Origin: Sorex araneus
Taxonomy: Eukaryota > Chordata > Mammalia > Eulipotyphla > Soricidae
Assembly: GCF_027595985.1 (NCBI RefSeq)
Contig: NC_073313.1
Location: 114,033,552 to 114,097,551, forward strand
Reading direction: 5' to 3'
DNA: 64,000 nucleotides
Shown: positions 30,795-41,342 of the stretch, one piece after another
Layout of the letters: each line of letters starts with the position of its first letter
How positions within the stretch are numbered: position 1 is the first letter of the stretch
Notes under the pieces: model-generated
The model's database searches: none
Told to the model about the DNA's origin: nothing
Seen by the model: only the letters and a program-made list of their open reading frames with translations
Position numbers and translations under genes: made by a program

Positions 30795-30950
30795 GAGGAC
30801 TGGAAGGACAGCACAGAGGTTAAGGCACTTGCCTTGCACATTGCTAATGCAAGCCCCAGTGTCACCAGGAGTGAGCCCTGAGCACAGAGCCAGGAGTTAA
30901 GCCCCAGCACCCTGGGTGTGGCTCCCAAACAAAATCAAACCAAACCCTCA
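30795..30950 (+). mobile_element. Old SINE copy
   Basis: 'aggactggaaggacagcacag' head to 'gggtgtggctcccaaac'. The 'catatggtccc' block is missing. Confidence 0.7.
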
Positions 30951-31270
30951 AGTGAAAAGCGGAGCAGTATATTTTGGTACTTCTTACGGAATCCCTTTGG
31001 CTGATCATACTTCATTCTTAGATCTATGATTTCCCTCAGTAGAAGATTTTGTGTAAAATTCATCACCACGTCTAAAATTGTGTGATAAAGGGGGACAAAC
31101 CTCCTGCATCACATCATGGGGCCCAGGAAATAGTTCAAGTGGCTGGAGCGTACGCTTTGTTTCTGCAAGACCGCAAAACCAAATAATCCATTTTTAACAG
31201 GATATCGTGGAAATGTTCATCTGTGTGTTTAAGAGGGATGCCATCATTAACAGAGAGTAGTGGTTTTTTT
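30951..31270. other. Mostly unique sequence with a SINE scrap
   Basis: About 31112-31185 resembles an old SINE head ('ggggcccaggaaatagttc'). Otherwise nothing is recognised. Confidence 0.3.
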
Positions 31271-31271
31271 T

Positions 31272-31420
31272 TTTTGGTGTGGGAGATAGGGCTGGGTTTG
31301 GGTCATGTCTGCTAGTGCTGGGGACTACTCCTGGCTTTGTGCTCAGCCCCCAGCGCTGCTGTGGTGGAGGGGACCCTGTGCTGTTGGGGACTGAAACTGT
31401 ACTATCTCTGGCGCCAACAC
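31272..31420 (-). mobile_element. Old SINE copy
   Basis: 'ctgggtttgggtcatgtctgc' class start to 'actatctctggcgcc'. Confidence 0.65.
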
Positions 31421-31449
31421 AGAGAAGGCATAAAGTTAATGTAGATAGC

Positions 31450-31702
31450 CAGTACTGTCACTGAACACTGTCATCCCATTGCTCATCAATTTGCTCGAGC
31501 GGGCACCAGTAACGTCTCCATTGTAAGACTTGTTGTTACTGTTTTTGGCATATCAAATATGCCACGGGGAGCTTGCCAGGCTCTGCTGTGCGGGCGAGAT
31601 ACTCTCAGTAGCTTGCCAGGCTCTCCGAGAGGGATGGGGGAATCGAACCTGGGTCAGCCGCGTGCAAGGCAAACGCCCTACCCACTGAGCTATCGCTCAA
31701 CA
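31450..31702 (-). mobile_element. SINE-B copy
   Basis: 'cactgtcatcccattgctc' tail side, both 'agcttgccaggctct' units, and head 'gagctatcgctc'. Confidence 0.9.
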
Positions 31703-31779
31703 AAAACACATTGGACTAGATTCTAGCTTCTTAAAATGCTGGTAATTGAAGATGAGAGTTGTGGGGGGAGGAAAACCTT

Positions 31780-31920
31780 TTAATTTTTTGTATCACCTAG
31801 CAGTGCTCTAGAGTTACTCGTGGTGGTGTTTGGGGGACCATATGTGATACTAGGGACCAAGCTAGCGTCAGTCATGTACAAGGCAGACACCTTAACTCCT
31901 GTACCTTGTCTCAAACACTT
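31780..31920 (-). mobile_element. Old SINE copy
   Basis: 'gtatcacctagcagtgctc' to 'ctcctgtaccttgtctc'. Confidence 0.7.
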
Positions 31921-32035
31921 GAAATTTGTTTTAAAGTATATTCCCTTATGTTTTTTAAATCCATAAATGTTTGATTTATATACTTATTTTATACCTAGGG
32001 TTGTATAAAAATATCTTGAAAGATAGAACTCTTGC

Positions 32036-32150
32036 AGGGCCGGAGAAATGGTACAGCAGGCTTGATCCCTGAGCCCCGCCAGGAGTAACCCTTGAGCACT
32101 GCAAGCTGAGAACTTCCATCCCCCCAAAATGAGGTCTCTTGCGCTCATGT
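32036..32150 (+). mobile_element. Old SINE copy with internal deletion
   Basis: 'cagggccggagaaatggtac' head joins directly to 'cttgatccctgagccccgcc'. Confidence 0.65.
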
Positions 32151-32325
32151 GTTAGTACAGCAGGTAGAATGGTTGCCTTTCATGCGACCGGCCTGGGTTC
32201 AATTCCTCATACCACATAAGGTCTCCTGAGCGCTGCCAGGAGTTATCCCAGAATATGCAGAGCCAGGATTCAGCCCTGAGCACTGCTAGGGGGGCCCTAA
32301 AAACAAACGCAAAGAGAGTTCTTGC
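32150..32325 (+). mobile_element. SINE copy
   Basis: 'gttagtacagcaggtagaatgg' class head, 'gggttcaattcctcatacc' and end 'aggggggccctaaaaac'. Confidence 0.75.
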
Positions 32326-32424
32326 ATAGAAAAAGCTGAAAACACCTCCTTTCCTCTGCCGATGACTTCTGGTCACCTCCACCCTCAAAACATTAACTTT
32401 GAATTATATTTTTTCTATTCTAGT

Positions 32425-32592
32425 TTTGTTTTGGGGGTCACATCTGGCAGTGCTCAGGGCTTACTGCTGGCCCTGCACTTAGGGTTCACTCCTGGTTAGG
32501 GTTTGAAGGACCATATGCAGTGCTGGGCGTCGAACTGCGTTGGCTATGTGCAAGGCATGCACTTTCCCCATGGTACTATCTCTTCAGCTCAG
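32425..32592 (-). mobile_element. Old SINE copy
   Basis: 'tgggggtcacatctggcagtg' class start to 'gtactatctcttcagctc'. Confidence 0.8.
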
Positions 32593-32619
32593 AATTACAT
32601 TTTTAAAAAATTACATTTA

Positions 32620-32890
32620 TGGGACTGGAGCGATAGCACAGCGGGTAGGGCATTTGCCTTGCATGTGGCCGACCTGGGTTCGATTCCTCTGTCCTTCTCA
32701 GAGAGCTGGGCAAGCTACCGAGAGTATCTCCCCCCCTCCCCCCCACCGCCTCCTGCACGGCAGAGCCTGGCAAGCCCCCGTGGCGTATTTGATATGCCAA
32801 AAACAGTAACAAGTCTCACAATGGAGACGTTACTGGTGCCTGCTTGAGCAAACCTATATGAACAATGGGATGACAGTGCTACAGTGCTAC
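32620..32890 (+). mobile_element. SINE-B copy with a C-rich insertion
   Basis: Complete element. Between the duplicated units a C-rich run ('tccccccctccccccc') is expanded. The tail contains 'gatgacagtgctacagtgc'. Confidence 0.9.
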
Positions 32891-32894
32891 GTTT

Positions 32895-32968
32895 ATTAAA
32901 ATCACACCCAATTTTATTGAGGATATACCAGGCATGTGATCTATCACCTGAGATGTCTGCCTGGTCCC
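32895..32968 (-). mobile_element. SINE head fragment
   Basis: 'gtgatctatcacctgagatgtctgcctggtcc' is reminiscent of a decayed SINE head; marginal. Confidence 0.3.
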
Positions 32969-32984
32969 AAATTTAAAAGAAATC

Positions 32985-33168
32985 ATTTTTGTTTTTGTTC
33001 TTAGAAACACCCCTAGCATTACTCGATGGTTGCTCTGAACACAATACTCTGGGGTCACCGCTGGTGGTACAGGGGTGCCATGTGATGCCAGGTCTCGGGT
33101 AGGATACCCAGGCTTCCCGCATGCAAATGATGCTCACTAGCCCTTTGAGCTGTCTCCCTGGCCTTAGA
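32985..33168 (-). mobile_element. Old SINE copy
   Basis: 'acaatactctggggtcaccg' to 'tttgagctgtctccctggcc'. Confidence 0.6.
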
Positions 33169-33179
33169 ATAAACATTTT

Positions 33180-33342
33180 CTGAAGGGCCTTAGCTAGTGG
33201 CGCCCAGGGACCACTCACTGCTTTGCGCAGTACTGGCTTGCTCCCAGCAGTGCTGGGAGGACCATAGAGTGCTCAGGGTAGAACCTGGGCTTTTGGCATG
33301 CGACGCATGTGCTCAACACGTTGAGCTATTTCTTCAACCTCT
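33180..33342 (-). mobile_element. Old SINE copy
   Basis: 'cccagcagtgctgggaggacc' class body to 'gttgagctatttcttcaacc'. Confidence 0.6.
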
Positions 33343-33755
33343 ACCATAACATTTTAATGTCAGTTATCCTGTTGCCAGTGATACACATTTTATTTTGGGG
33401 GAAGGGGTGCCAGGAAATCCAACTCGGGCTCACACATGCCAGGTTGTTGTGTGATGGTTGTGCGATGCTTTGCGTTACGCATTTTTATTACATTGGCAGA
33501 AATTATCCTTGATAGCATTTGTTAAAATGTCATTTGTAAAGTCTGCATGCTTAACGACAGTGAAATAAGCGGGAAGTCTTGCGTTTTGAAATAACAGGGT
33601 ATTGAATGACGAATTCTAAAGAATGGATTCTTTTTGCTAGGGAAACCATCTTTTGTAACATCCGACCTCGTTTTTACACATCTGGTGTAAAAGATTCAAT
33701 GGCAAAATATTTTTTTGGTAATCTTAGAACTCATTCATTGAAAGCACCCCTTTGG
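33343..33755. other. Unique sequence
   Basis: A plus-strand stretch after 'ggattctttttgctag' (33651) is open for about 45 nt and could end at 'gtgtaa' or 'gtaatc'. Neither donor is convincing, so it is not called. Confidence 0.3.
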
Positions 33756-33757
33756 AA

Positions 33758-33898
33758 CCATGGTGCTAGCTCGACTGGACGGAGTGCATGCCTTGGCATG
33801 CAGGAACCTTCTATCCAATTTCTGGAGGTGACACTTGAGCGCTGAGTCGGGGGTAACCACCGAGCACCATGGGGTGTGGACCCAGTACCAAAAATAGA
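33758..33898 (+). mobile_element. Old SINE copy
   Basis: 'ggtgacacttgagcgctgagtc' class body and end 'ggggtgtggacccagtacc'. Confidence 0.55.
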
Positions 33899-33999
33899 AA
33901 TTGGAAGAAAGAAAAGTAGGATTACCTTGATACATTTTTTGTTTTCTAGGAAATAAAATTAGGGGCATTATAATAGCAGTGAATTTTTGTACTATTAAA

Positions 34000-34178
34000 C
34001 TTTTTTCTTTTTGGGGGTGGAGTTACATCAGGTGATGTGCAGGGGCTACTTCTGGCTTAGTACTCCTGGGTTGCTCCTGGCAGTGCTCAGGGGTTTATGT
34101 GGTGCCAGGGATTGAACCCAAGGCTCCTGCATGCCGAGCATTTGCTCAGCCCATTGAGATATCTCCCTGGGCCCTGTT
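34000..34178 (-). mobile_element. Old SINE copy
   Basis: 'ggcagtgctcaggggtttatg' class body to 'gagatatctccctgggccc'. Confidence 0.75.
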
Positions 34179-34304
34179 TGAATTACGTATTAAATTAAAT
34201 TATGTACTCAATTACATTGCACCTAGATTGTGTGATATTGATCTTGAACAATACCTTTCATTTTAATAATAGTCTTTGTGGAGGATTGTAATTTTTCAGC
34301 CTTT

Positions 34305-34482
34305 TCTTCTTCTTTTTTTTTTCTTTTTGGGTCACACCTGGCAATGCACAGGGGTTACTCCCGGCTCTGCACTCCGGAATTACCCCTGGCGGTGCTCATA
34401 TGGGATGCTGGGAATCGAACCCAGGTAGGCCGAGTGCAAGGCAAATGCCCTACCCGCTGTGCTATCACTCTAGCCCCCAACC
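34305..34482 (-). mobile_element. SINE-A copy with a small deletion
   Basis: 'ctttttgggtcacacctggc' to 'gctatcactctagcccc'. The 'aggggacc' before 'atatgggatgctggg' is missing. Confidence 0.9.
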
Positions 34483-34499
34483 TTTTCTTCTTTTTTCTA

Positions 34500-34570
34500 T
34501 TTTTTTTCTGGTGGTAGGGATTGAACTCAGGGCCTTATGTGTGTGAAGCAGGGGTTCATTGAACTTATAT
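34500..34570 (-). mobile_element. SINE head fragment
   Basis: 'tggtagggattgaactcaggg' class sequence. It was cut by the L1 insertion to the right. Confidence 0.45.
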
Positions 34571-34585
34571 CCCTGACCTTTTTTT

Positions 34586-35372
34586 TTTTTAAAAAATAAT
34601 TTATTTATTTTTAATTAGAGAATCACCGTGAGGGTACAGTTACAGATTTATACACTTTTGTGCTTATACTTCCCTCATACAAAGTTCGGAAACCCATTCC
34701 TTCACCAGTGCCCATTCTCCACCACCCGTAAACCCAGCGTCCCTCCCACCCTCCCCAATCCCATCTCCCCCCCAACCCACCCTGCCACTGTGGCAGGGCA
34801 TTCCCTTCTGTTCTCTCTCTCTAATTAGCTGTTGTGGTTTGCAATAAAGGTGTTGAGTGGCCGCTGTGCTCAGTCTCTAGCCCTCATTCAGCCCGCAACT
34901 CCCTTCCCCCACATGGCCTTCGACTACAATGTAGTTGGTGATCGCTTCTCTGAGTTGCCCTTTCCCCGGAACGTGAGGCCAGCCTCGAAGCCATGGGGTC
35001 AACCTCCTGGTACTTATTTCTACAGTTCTTGGGTATTAGTCTCCCACTCTGATATTCTATATACCATAGATGAGTGCAGTTTTTCTATGTCTGTCTCTCT
35101 CTTTCTGACTCATTTCACTCAGCATGAAACTTTTCATGCCCATCCACTTGACTACAAAATTCTTGACCTCCTTTTTTCTAACAGCTGCATAGTATTCCAT
35201 TGTATAGATGTACCAAAGTTTCCTCAACCAGTCATCCGTTTTGGGGCATTCGGGTTTTTTCCAGATTCTGGCTATTGTAAACAGTGCTGCAATGAAAATA
35301 CATGTGCAGATGTTGTTTCGATTGTACTTTTTTGCCTCTCTGGGATATATTCCCAGCAGTGGTATTGCTGGG
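34586..35372 (-). mobile_element. 5'-truncated L1 with target-site duplication
   Basis: About 790 bp on the minus strand: A-tail side at 34586, then the 3' region ('gaatcaccgtgagggtac', 'tctgactcatttcactcag'), then the end of ORF2. It is bounded by 'ccctgaccttttttt' at 34571-34585 and 35373-35387. Confidence 0.9.
35057..35372 (-). pseudogene. L1 ORF2 C-terminal relic
   Basis: The minus strand encodes the L1 ORF2 C-terminus, recognisable from 'PAIPLLGIYP', 'FIAALFTIA', 'WYIYTMEYYAAV' and 'LSEMSQKERD'. The frame is still open to its stop at 35057. It lacks the endonuclease and reverse-transcriptase domains, so it cannot move. The open frame extends about 20 codons upstream into host flank (to 35434), which is not L1 protein. 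Confidence 0.85.
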
Positions 35373-35389
35373 CCCTGACCTTTTTTTGT

Positions 35390-35660
35390 ATTTCTTAACT
35401 TGCTGGTAAATTGAACTAGCCGCATTTTTGACACCCCTTGTTCTGTCTAGTGATCGAGGACTTGTATGTCAGGTCAGCGAGGATTACCATTATTGGTTGT
35501 AACGTGTTTCTTCCAAAGATGAAAATAATAGGAAATGGTTCTTCACACGTCTTATTGATAGTCAATATGGATAATATATTTAATCTTCTGTAAAAAGTGT
35601 TTTGAGTGATTCATACTTACGATGATGTTTAATTTTCTTACTTTGGATTTTTTTAAAAAG
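35390..35660. other. Unique sequence
   Basis: No feature recognised. Confidence 0.3.
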
Positions 35661-35663
35661 GTT

Positions 35664-35755
35664 ACTGGAGCTGGAATAAGGCGGGGAAGTTCAATCTCTG
35701 GCACCTCGCATGGTTCTTTGAGCACCGCCAGATGTGGCCCCCAAACGAACAAAAA
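35664..35755 (+). mobile_element. SINE fragment
   Basis: 'actggagctggaataaggc' to 'gatgtggcccccaaac', with much of the middle deleted. Confidence 0.5.
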
Positions 35756-35891
35756 CACAAGATTGTTATCAAGGTGTTTGAAGGCAACATAAAAGTATTT
35801 ATAAAGAAGAAAAGTAAAATTTCTAATATTTGTACCACCTATTCACATTTTCTATTTGTATGAACTTTAATTGAATATTTAAATTCGTGTT

Positions 35892-36060
35892 TTGTTTGGG
35901 GGCCATACCTGACTGTTCTTGGGGCTGACTCCTGGCTCTCTCACTCCTGTGCTCAGGGAGCACTCCTCGCTGGGCTCAGTGGACCATATATGGGACCTGG
36001 GGCTGAGCAGGGTGGACCATGTATGAGTACCTTATGCCACGTATTATTTCTCTAGCCCCA
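35892..36060 (-). mobile_element. Old SINE copy with duplicated segment
   Basis: 'tgggggccatacctgactg' to 'attatttctctagcccc'. 'gggc.gagca/ctcagtggaccatatat' occurs twice. Confidence 0.7.
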
Positions 36061-36101
36061 ATATTTAAAAAATTTTATTCATACTATATAGGCAGATTTT
36101 A

Positions 36102-36653
36102 TTTTTAATTTTTATTTTTTTAATTTTTTATTAGTGAATCACCGTGAGGGTACAGTTACAGATTTATAGATTTTCATGCTTGTGGTTCGGTCATACAATG
36201 TTCGAGTACCCATCCCTCCACCAGTACCCATTCTCCTCCACCGATGATCCCAGTATCCCTCCCAACCCCGAATCTTATCCCCCGCCACTGCACCCCACCT
36301 CTGTGGCAGGGTATTTCCTTTTGTTCTCTCTCTCCTTTTGGGTGTTGTGGTTTGCAATAGGGGTATTGAGTGCCCATCGTGTTCAACCTATAGTCTACTT
36401 TCAGCATGCATCTCTCATCCCGAGCGGGTCCTCCAACCACACTTTACTTGGTGTTCCCTTCTCTCTCTGAGCTGCCTTTTCCCCCAGCATGTGAGGCCGG
36501 CTTCCAAGCCATGGAGCCAACCTCCTGGGACTTATTTCTGCCATTCTTGGGTGTTAGTCTCCCATCCTGTTGTCCGCAGATGAGTGTAATCTTTTTATGT
36601 CTGTCTCTCTCTCTTTCTGACTCATTTCACTTAGCATGATACTTTCCATGTTG
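36102..36653 (-). mobile_element. 5'-truncated L1 3' end with target-site duplication
   Basis: 'gaatcaccgtgagggtac' to 'cacttagcatgatac'. 'tataggcRgatttta' is found at 36087-36101 (R=a) and 36654-36668 (R=g), a duplication with one later change. Confidence 0.88.
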
Positions 36654-36669
36654 TATAGGCGGATTTTAA

Positions 36670-37060
36670 GTAATGTTTTCTTCAGTGTGACTTTGTTACA
36701 ACGTTGATGAGGACAAAAGCTGTCTTGTGAATTCTCCCTTTGTTGGCCGCTGTGTTTCTAGGTTCTCCAATTTCCTGTCACATCTCAAGGCTATGCATGT
36801 TTGGTTTATGGGCACGGAGAAAGAATGTGTGCTCCGGAGTGAGCGGGAGGAGAAAAAAAAGGGTGGAGTGGGGAGAAAGGAGGAAGGGAGAGGGGAGAGA
36901 GATTGTGAGCACGGTGGTGGAAAGCTTCCAGTTACCTTCTGCCTTGTGCAGCTTTAACACTAGGCTCCAGCTCCCCTGAACTGAAATAAATAAGCAGGTG
37001 GGAGGATGAGGGAATACTAATGCTTGTTTCATAGTAGAAGTATTTGAAGGGTTTTCTCCT
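36670..37060. other. Unique sequence with a purine-rich stretch
   Basis: GGAGAA/AGGGAG-rich sequence at about 36840-36905. No exon recognised. Confidence 0.35.
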
Positions 37061-37064
37061 TTTG

Positions 37065-37218
37065 TTTATTTTTTTGGGCCCGAATACCCAGCAGTGCTCA
37101 GGGGTTACTCCTGGCTCTGCACCCAACAGTTAGTCTTGGCAGCTCGTTGGTATCATGCTGGATGTCAGGGATCCAAGCAAACGTCCCTAACTGCTGTACT
37201 GTCACTCCAGCCCAGTGT
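37065..37218 (-). mobile_element. SINE copy, shortened
   Basis: 'ctcaggggttactcctggc' to 'gtactgtcactccagccc'. Confidence 0.75.
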
Positions 37219-37229
37219 TTGATGTTTAT

Positions 37230-37432
37230 TTGGGATGGGGGATGGAGAGAGTACAGGGGTTGAGGCTGTATATGCTTCCTGTGCACAAGGACCTAGGTTC
37301 GATCCAGGCATCACCCATCAGCGTCCCTCCACCAAAACAGTAAATAGAAGCAAGAGTTAGAGGAGCAGCTCAGAGGAAAAGAAATTGCCTTGCACGTGTG
37401 AGACTGTGGCTTTGATCCCCGGCACAGCAAAA
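37230..37432 (+). mobile_element. Two adjoining SINE fragments
   Basis: First 'tggggatggagagagtacag' to 'ggttcgatccaggcatc', then 'tagaggagcagctcagagg' to 'tttgatccccggcac'. Confidence 0.5.
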
Positions 37433-37499
37433 TAAATAAGTAGAAGTTTTTGTTGTTTTTTGTGACCTGAAATGCACTATTAAAGCTTCATTCACTCTT

Positions 37500-38163
37500 T
37501 TTTAAAAAAAAATTATTGAATCACTGTGAGATAGTTACAAACTTTCATGTTTGGGTTACAATCTCACAATGATCAAACACCCATCCCTCCACCAGTGCAC
37601 ATTCCCCACCACTGATATCCCGGGTATACTCCCCTTCCCCACCCTCCCTCTGCCTCTATGGCAGACAATATTCCCCATACTCTCTCTACTTTTGGGCATC
37701 ATGGCTTGCAACACAGACACTGAGAGGTCATCATGTTTGGTCCATTATCTCCTTTCGGCATGCATCTCCCATCCCGACTGATTCCTGCAGCCATCATTTT
37801 CTTAGTGATCCCTTCTCTATTCCATCTGCCTTGTCCCCTCCGCTCATGAAGCAGTCTTCCAGCTATGGGGCAATCCCCCTGGCCCTTATATCTACTGTCC
37901 TTGGGTGTCAGTCTCACGTGATGTTATTTTATACTCTGCAAATGAGTGCAGTCCTTCTATGTCTGCCCCTCTCTTTCTGACTCATTTCACTTAGCATGAT
38001 AGTCTCCATGTCTATCCATTTATAAGCAAATTTCATGACTTCATCTCTCCTAACAGCTGCATAGTATTCCATTGTGTAGATGGGCCTATGTGTTCATTGC
38101 AGCACTGTTCACAATAGCCAAAATCTGGAAACAACCCAAGTGCCCCAGAACAGGTGACTGGTC
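37500..38163 (-). mobile_element. L1 with 5' inversion (twin priming) and exact 18-bp duplication
   Basis: 'aaagcttcattcactctt' occurs at 37482-37499 and 38164-38181. 37500 to about 38083 is L1 3' end on the minus strand. About 38084 to 38161 is the adjacent upstream ORF2 segment in the opposite (plus) orientation: 'cattgcagcactgttcac', 'tctggaaacaacccaagtgc'. This head-to-head arrangement is the signature of twin-primed L1 integration. Confidence 0.9.
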
Positions 38164-38269
38164 AAAGCTTCATTCACTCTTAGTTATCTGAATTTGCCTA
38201 TGGTGAAATTGGTTTCCCAATGCATTATTTTTCCATGTCATCCCTGTTCTTAAAATATTTTTATAACGT

Positions 38270-38445
38270 TATTTTTTTTTGTCTTCGGGTCACACCCAGT
38301 GATGCACAGGGGTTACTCCTGGCTCTACACTCAGAAATTATTCCTGTCGGTGCTGGGGGACCATATGGGATGCTGGGATTAGAACCCGGGTCAGCCGTGT
38401 GCAAGGCAAACGCCCTACCTGCTGTGCTATCGCTCCAGCCCCATT
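38270..38445 (-). mobile_element. SINE-A copy
   Basis: 'cttcgggtcacacccagtg' to 'gctatcgctccagcccc'. Confidence 0.9.
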
Positions 38446-38459
38446 TCTTTTCCTTTTTT

Positions 38460-38972
38460 CAAAAAAATTTTATTAGTGAATCACCTTGAGGTACAGTTAC
38501 AAACTTATAGACTGTCATGATTGCATTTTGTTTACATCCCTCCACCAGTGCCCATTCTCCTCCACCAATGTTCCCAGTATCCCTCCCACCCTTCCACCCC
38601 ATCCCCCCACCCCACCCCACCTCTGTGGCAGGGCATCATTGCTTTTTGTTCTCTCTCTCCTTTTGGGTGTTGTGGTTTGCAATAGAGGCACTGAGTGGCC
38701 CTTATATTTGGTCTATAGTCTATTTTGAGCGCGCATCTTCTGTCCTCTGCGGGTGCTCAAACCACGCTTTACCTGGTGTTCCGTTCTCTATCTGAGCTGC
38801 CCCTTCCTCCAGTGTGTGAAGCCAGCTTCCAAGCCATGGAGCCAACCTCCTGGTACTTATCTCTACTATTCTTGGGTGCTAGTCTCCTATTCTGTTATTT
38901 TATATTCCACAGATGAGTGCGATCTTTCTATGTCTGTCTCTCTCTTTCTGACTCACTTCATTTAGCATGATA
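38460..38972 (-). mobile_element. 5'-truncated L1 3' end
   Basis: 'gtgaatcaccttgaggtac' to 'catttagcatgatagtttc'. It starts immediately after the SINE-A head. A short 'tttcttttc' match at both ends may be the duplication. Confidence 0.88.
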
Positions 38973-39119
38973 GTTTCTTTTCTTACTTCTTGGTTGTTAG
39001 AGACTTACGTTTCCATATCTTAGGCCTATTAGGCTTCAGTGAACATTCTTGGACTATAAAACCATTTTGTGACAGTATTTAAGGAAATATTGAGAAGTGA
39101 CATCAAAAAGATACTTGGT

Positions 39120-39298
39120 TTTTTTTTTGTTTGTTTGTTTGTTTTTTGGCTTTGGGGCTTCACCCAGAGTTTTAGGGGCTACTCCACACTTGAGTTATTG
39201 GGTTGCTTCCTGGTGGTACTCAGAACTGAATCTGGGCCCTCTGCATGTAAGGCTTGCACTCGGGCCCAGTGTGGACTGTCACTCCAGCCACCAAAAAA
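39120..39298 (-). mobile_element. Old SINE copy
   Basis: 'ttggggcttcacccagagt' to 'gactgtcactccagccacc', with a (TTTG)n tail side. Confidence 0.7.
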
Positions 39299-39299
39299 A

Positions 39300-39720
39300 T
39301 ATTTGTTTTTGAAGATAAATTCTCATGACAATCTCTGAGATTTAAACATTGGCTTAAGTCAAGAGAGCCTTGATTTCAAAATAACTAGAAACAAAGAAAG
39401 AGACCGTTCTTTGTATAGCATGATTGTCTAGGACTCAAAACTGGGGTTGGTTTCGGTAAAGTAAATGTCTTGGAAATATTTTCGGTTTCCTCTAATGTAG
39501 TTAGCAGGTGCTAAGCAGGATGAAGTAAAATCCTGTGGGGGTATACAATCATAGGAAGTTCTGTTTTTTGAAACGGAACTGTTAGTCAGGATAGGGAGAC
39601 AGGTTTGTTTTTCAGTAGCATTTAGAGTTCAGGTTGGTGTAAAACATAGTTCAAATATTCAGAGCTTACTTGTGACCATAAACCTGAAGGTGATTACATC
39701 ACAGTGTTTGCTGGTAGATT
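39300..39720. other. Unique sequence
   Basis: No feature recognised. Confidence 0.3.
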
Positions 39721-39721
39721 T

Positions 39722-39897
39722 TTTGGGGTTTGTTTTGGGGGCCACACCTGGCAATGCCCCTGTTACAGGGATTACTCCTGTCTCTGCACTCAAGAATCAT
39801 TCCTGACAGACTACAGGGACCGTATGGGATGCCACGGATTGAACCTGGGTTGGTTGCATGCAAGACAAATGCCTTACCCACTGCACTATCTGGCCCC
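39722..39897 (-). mobile_element. SINE copy
   Basis: 'gttttgggggccacacctgg' to 'cactgcactatctggcccc'. Confidence 0.85.
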
Positions 39898-39899
39898 AA

Positions 39900-40420
39900 A
39901 CTGATAGACTTTTTAATCCTATGTATTAGTCTTAGATACTGCTTTGGCATCCTCCATAAAATCACTTCTGTTTCGTTCAGGTTGCTTGGGATAACTAAAT
40001 AAGGGTCCAGTTACTGGGTAAAAATTCAAATGCTGGTGCTTAATTTGTGCCTAGTAAGTGACTTCCCAGATCACAGATATTTGGCTTAGCAAATACTTTG
40101 TATATTTGGATATACAAATATTCATTATACTATTTGTAACTACATTGTAACTGCATCTACCTGCCTCTCTAAGCTTAATCCCATCCTCCTTCTCAGGTCC
40201 TTCCCTTTTTTCTCTTCCACCAGTTCACTAGTTTCATCCAGTACCGTATTGGTGTGGGTATTTCATGATGACCCGAAAGTCTGTCTGATCCCACAGCTCA
40301 ACCTCCTTTTATTTCTTTTTCCTTTTCAGAGGATGTGTATGAACTGTTTCATAGTCAGAATGAATTTAGCATAAAATATGGATTCCAGGGGCTTTGCTAA
40401 ATTTATATTTCTGTGAATTG
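39900..40420. other. Unique sequence
   Basis: A strong pyrimidine-tract acceptor ('tatttctttttccttttcag') ends at 40330, but the sequence that follows has no donor in an open frame. Not called. Confidence 0.35.
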
Positions 40421-40424
40421 GAGA

Positions 40425-40570
40425 GATGCCTTAAATCCTTTAAACCTCATTTTCACAAATGTGTGAAATAAGACCATGTGGATAAAACCTAAGAGTTGTC
40501 TTTAGAATTAAATGTGAACATTTATAGAGAAATTAGGCTATAGTGGGTACTTGATAAGTGTTTATATATA
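40425..40570 (+). mobile_element. MIR relic
   Basis: 'ctttaaacctcattttcac', 'tgtgaaataagaccatgtgg' and 'gtgggtacttgataagtg' follow the MIR 3' half. A (TA)n run continues at 40564-40576. Confidence 0.6.
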
Positions 40571-40659
40571 TATATAAAAACTAGTTTTCCCTTAGATAAT
40601 CTTTCATCGGTGTCTTCATTTTCCTCTTCATTTTCAAATCTATTCAGGGTAGGAGAGCT

Positions 40660-40795
40660 AACTCCACATTTAAATACATGCATTGCATGCAGGAGACCCA
40701 GGTTCAGTCCCTAGCACCATATGGTTGAGCAATCCCCGAGCACAGCCAGGAGTAATCCCTGAGCACCACCACATGTGCCCAAAAAGAAAAAAAAA
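40660..40795 (+). mobile_element. Old SINE copy
   Basis: 'gcaggagacccaggttcag' and 'gagcaccaccacatgtgccc'. Confidence 0.6.
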
Positions 40796-40924
40796 TCAAA
40801 TTTCTAATTCAAACTTTTCCCTTGAGTATTACCACCCCAAATAAATAAGACAGTTTATTCTGCTTATTGGTTTCTTGCTTTTCATTATGAAGAGTGGAAG
40901 ATCTTTCTACCCAACCCCCTTTGT

Positions 40925-41045
40925 TGATATAACCAGGGGTCACACACTTGGTTGTTTGTGGCTGGACCAGGGGTTGAATTTGGAGCCTCACCTTTGTTGG
41001 CAGTTGATTTGCCATTGAGCAATCAATCAATCCCTAGTCCTGTCG
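40925..41045 (-). mobile_element. Possible old SINE fragment
   Basis: 'aaccaggggtcacacacttgg' class body, ending 'caatccctagtcc'. Marginal. Confidence 0.35.
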
Positions 41046-41144
41046 ACTGAGTGGGGAGGGTTTTAATAATGTTCCAGGTTGAGGAAGGTTTTGGCTTGTT
41101 CACTAAGAAACTTATTTATCATTTAGTTTATCCTTTTGTCACAG

Positions 41145-41215
41145 TATATGATCCAGAAGTCTAATGAACCAACCTTTAAAGGAAAATGGAAAACAGAACT
41201 ATTAGTAAAATTCAG
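41145..41215 (+). other. Candidate internal exon, 71 nt
   Basis: 'tagtttatccttttgtcacag' precedes 71 nt that end CAG before 'gtgcct'. Exactly one frame is open, from its first base ('SNEPTFKGKWKTELLVKF' within), ending with two spare bases. The start phase fits the end of the 30282-30324 segment. No family is recognised. The donor is weak beyond GT. Confidence 0.28.
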
Positions 41216-41342
41216 GTGCCTTTATAAAATTATTGCTATTAACACATATAGTTCTGATCAGGAGGAAATGTAGGAAATGTAGTGCCTGATTTGGGGACAG
41301 GAAAAAGAGCTTCCAGTTCTTCAGGGTTTCTATAATAGTTAA

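Noticed and set aside
40331..40430. Exon after the strong acceptor at 40330
   Set aside because: No donor occurs before stops in the reading frames, and the sequence runs into a MIR relic.
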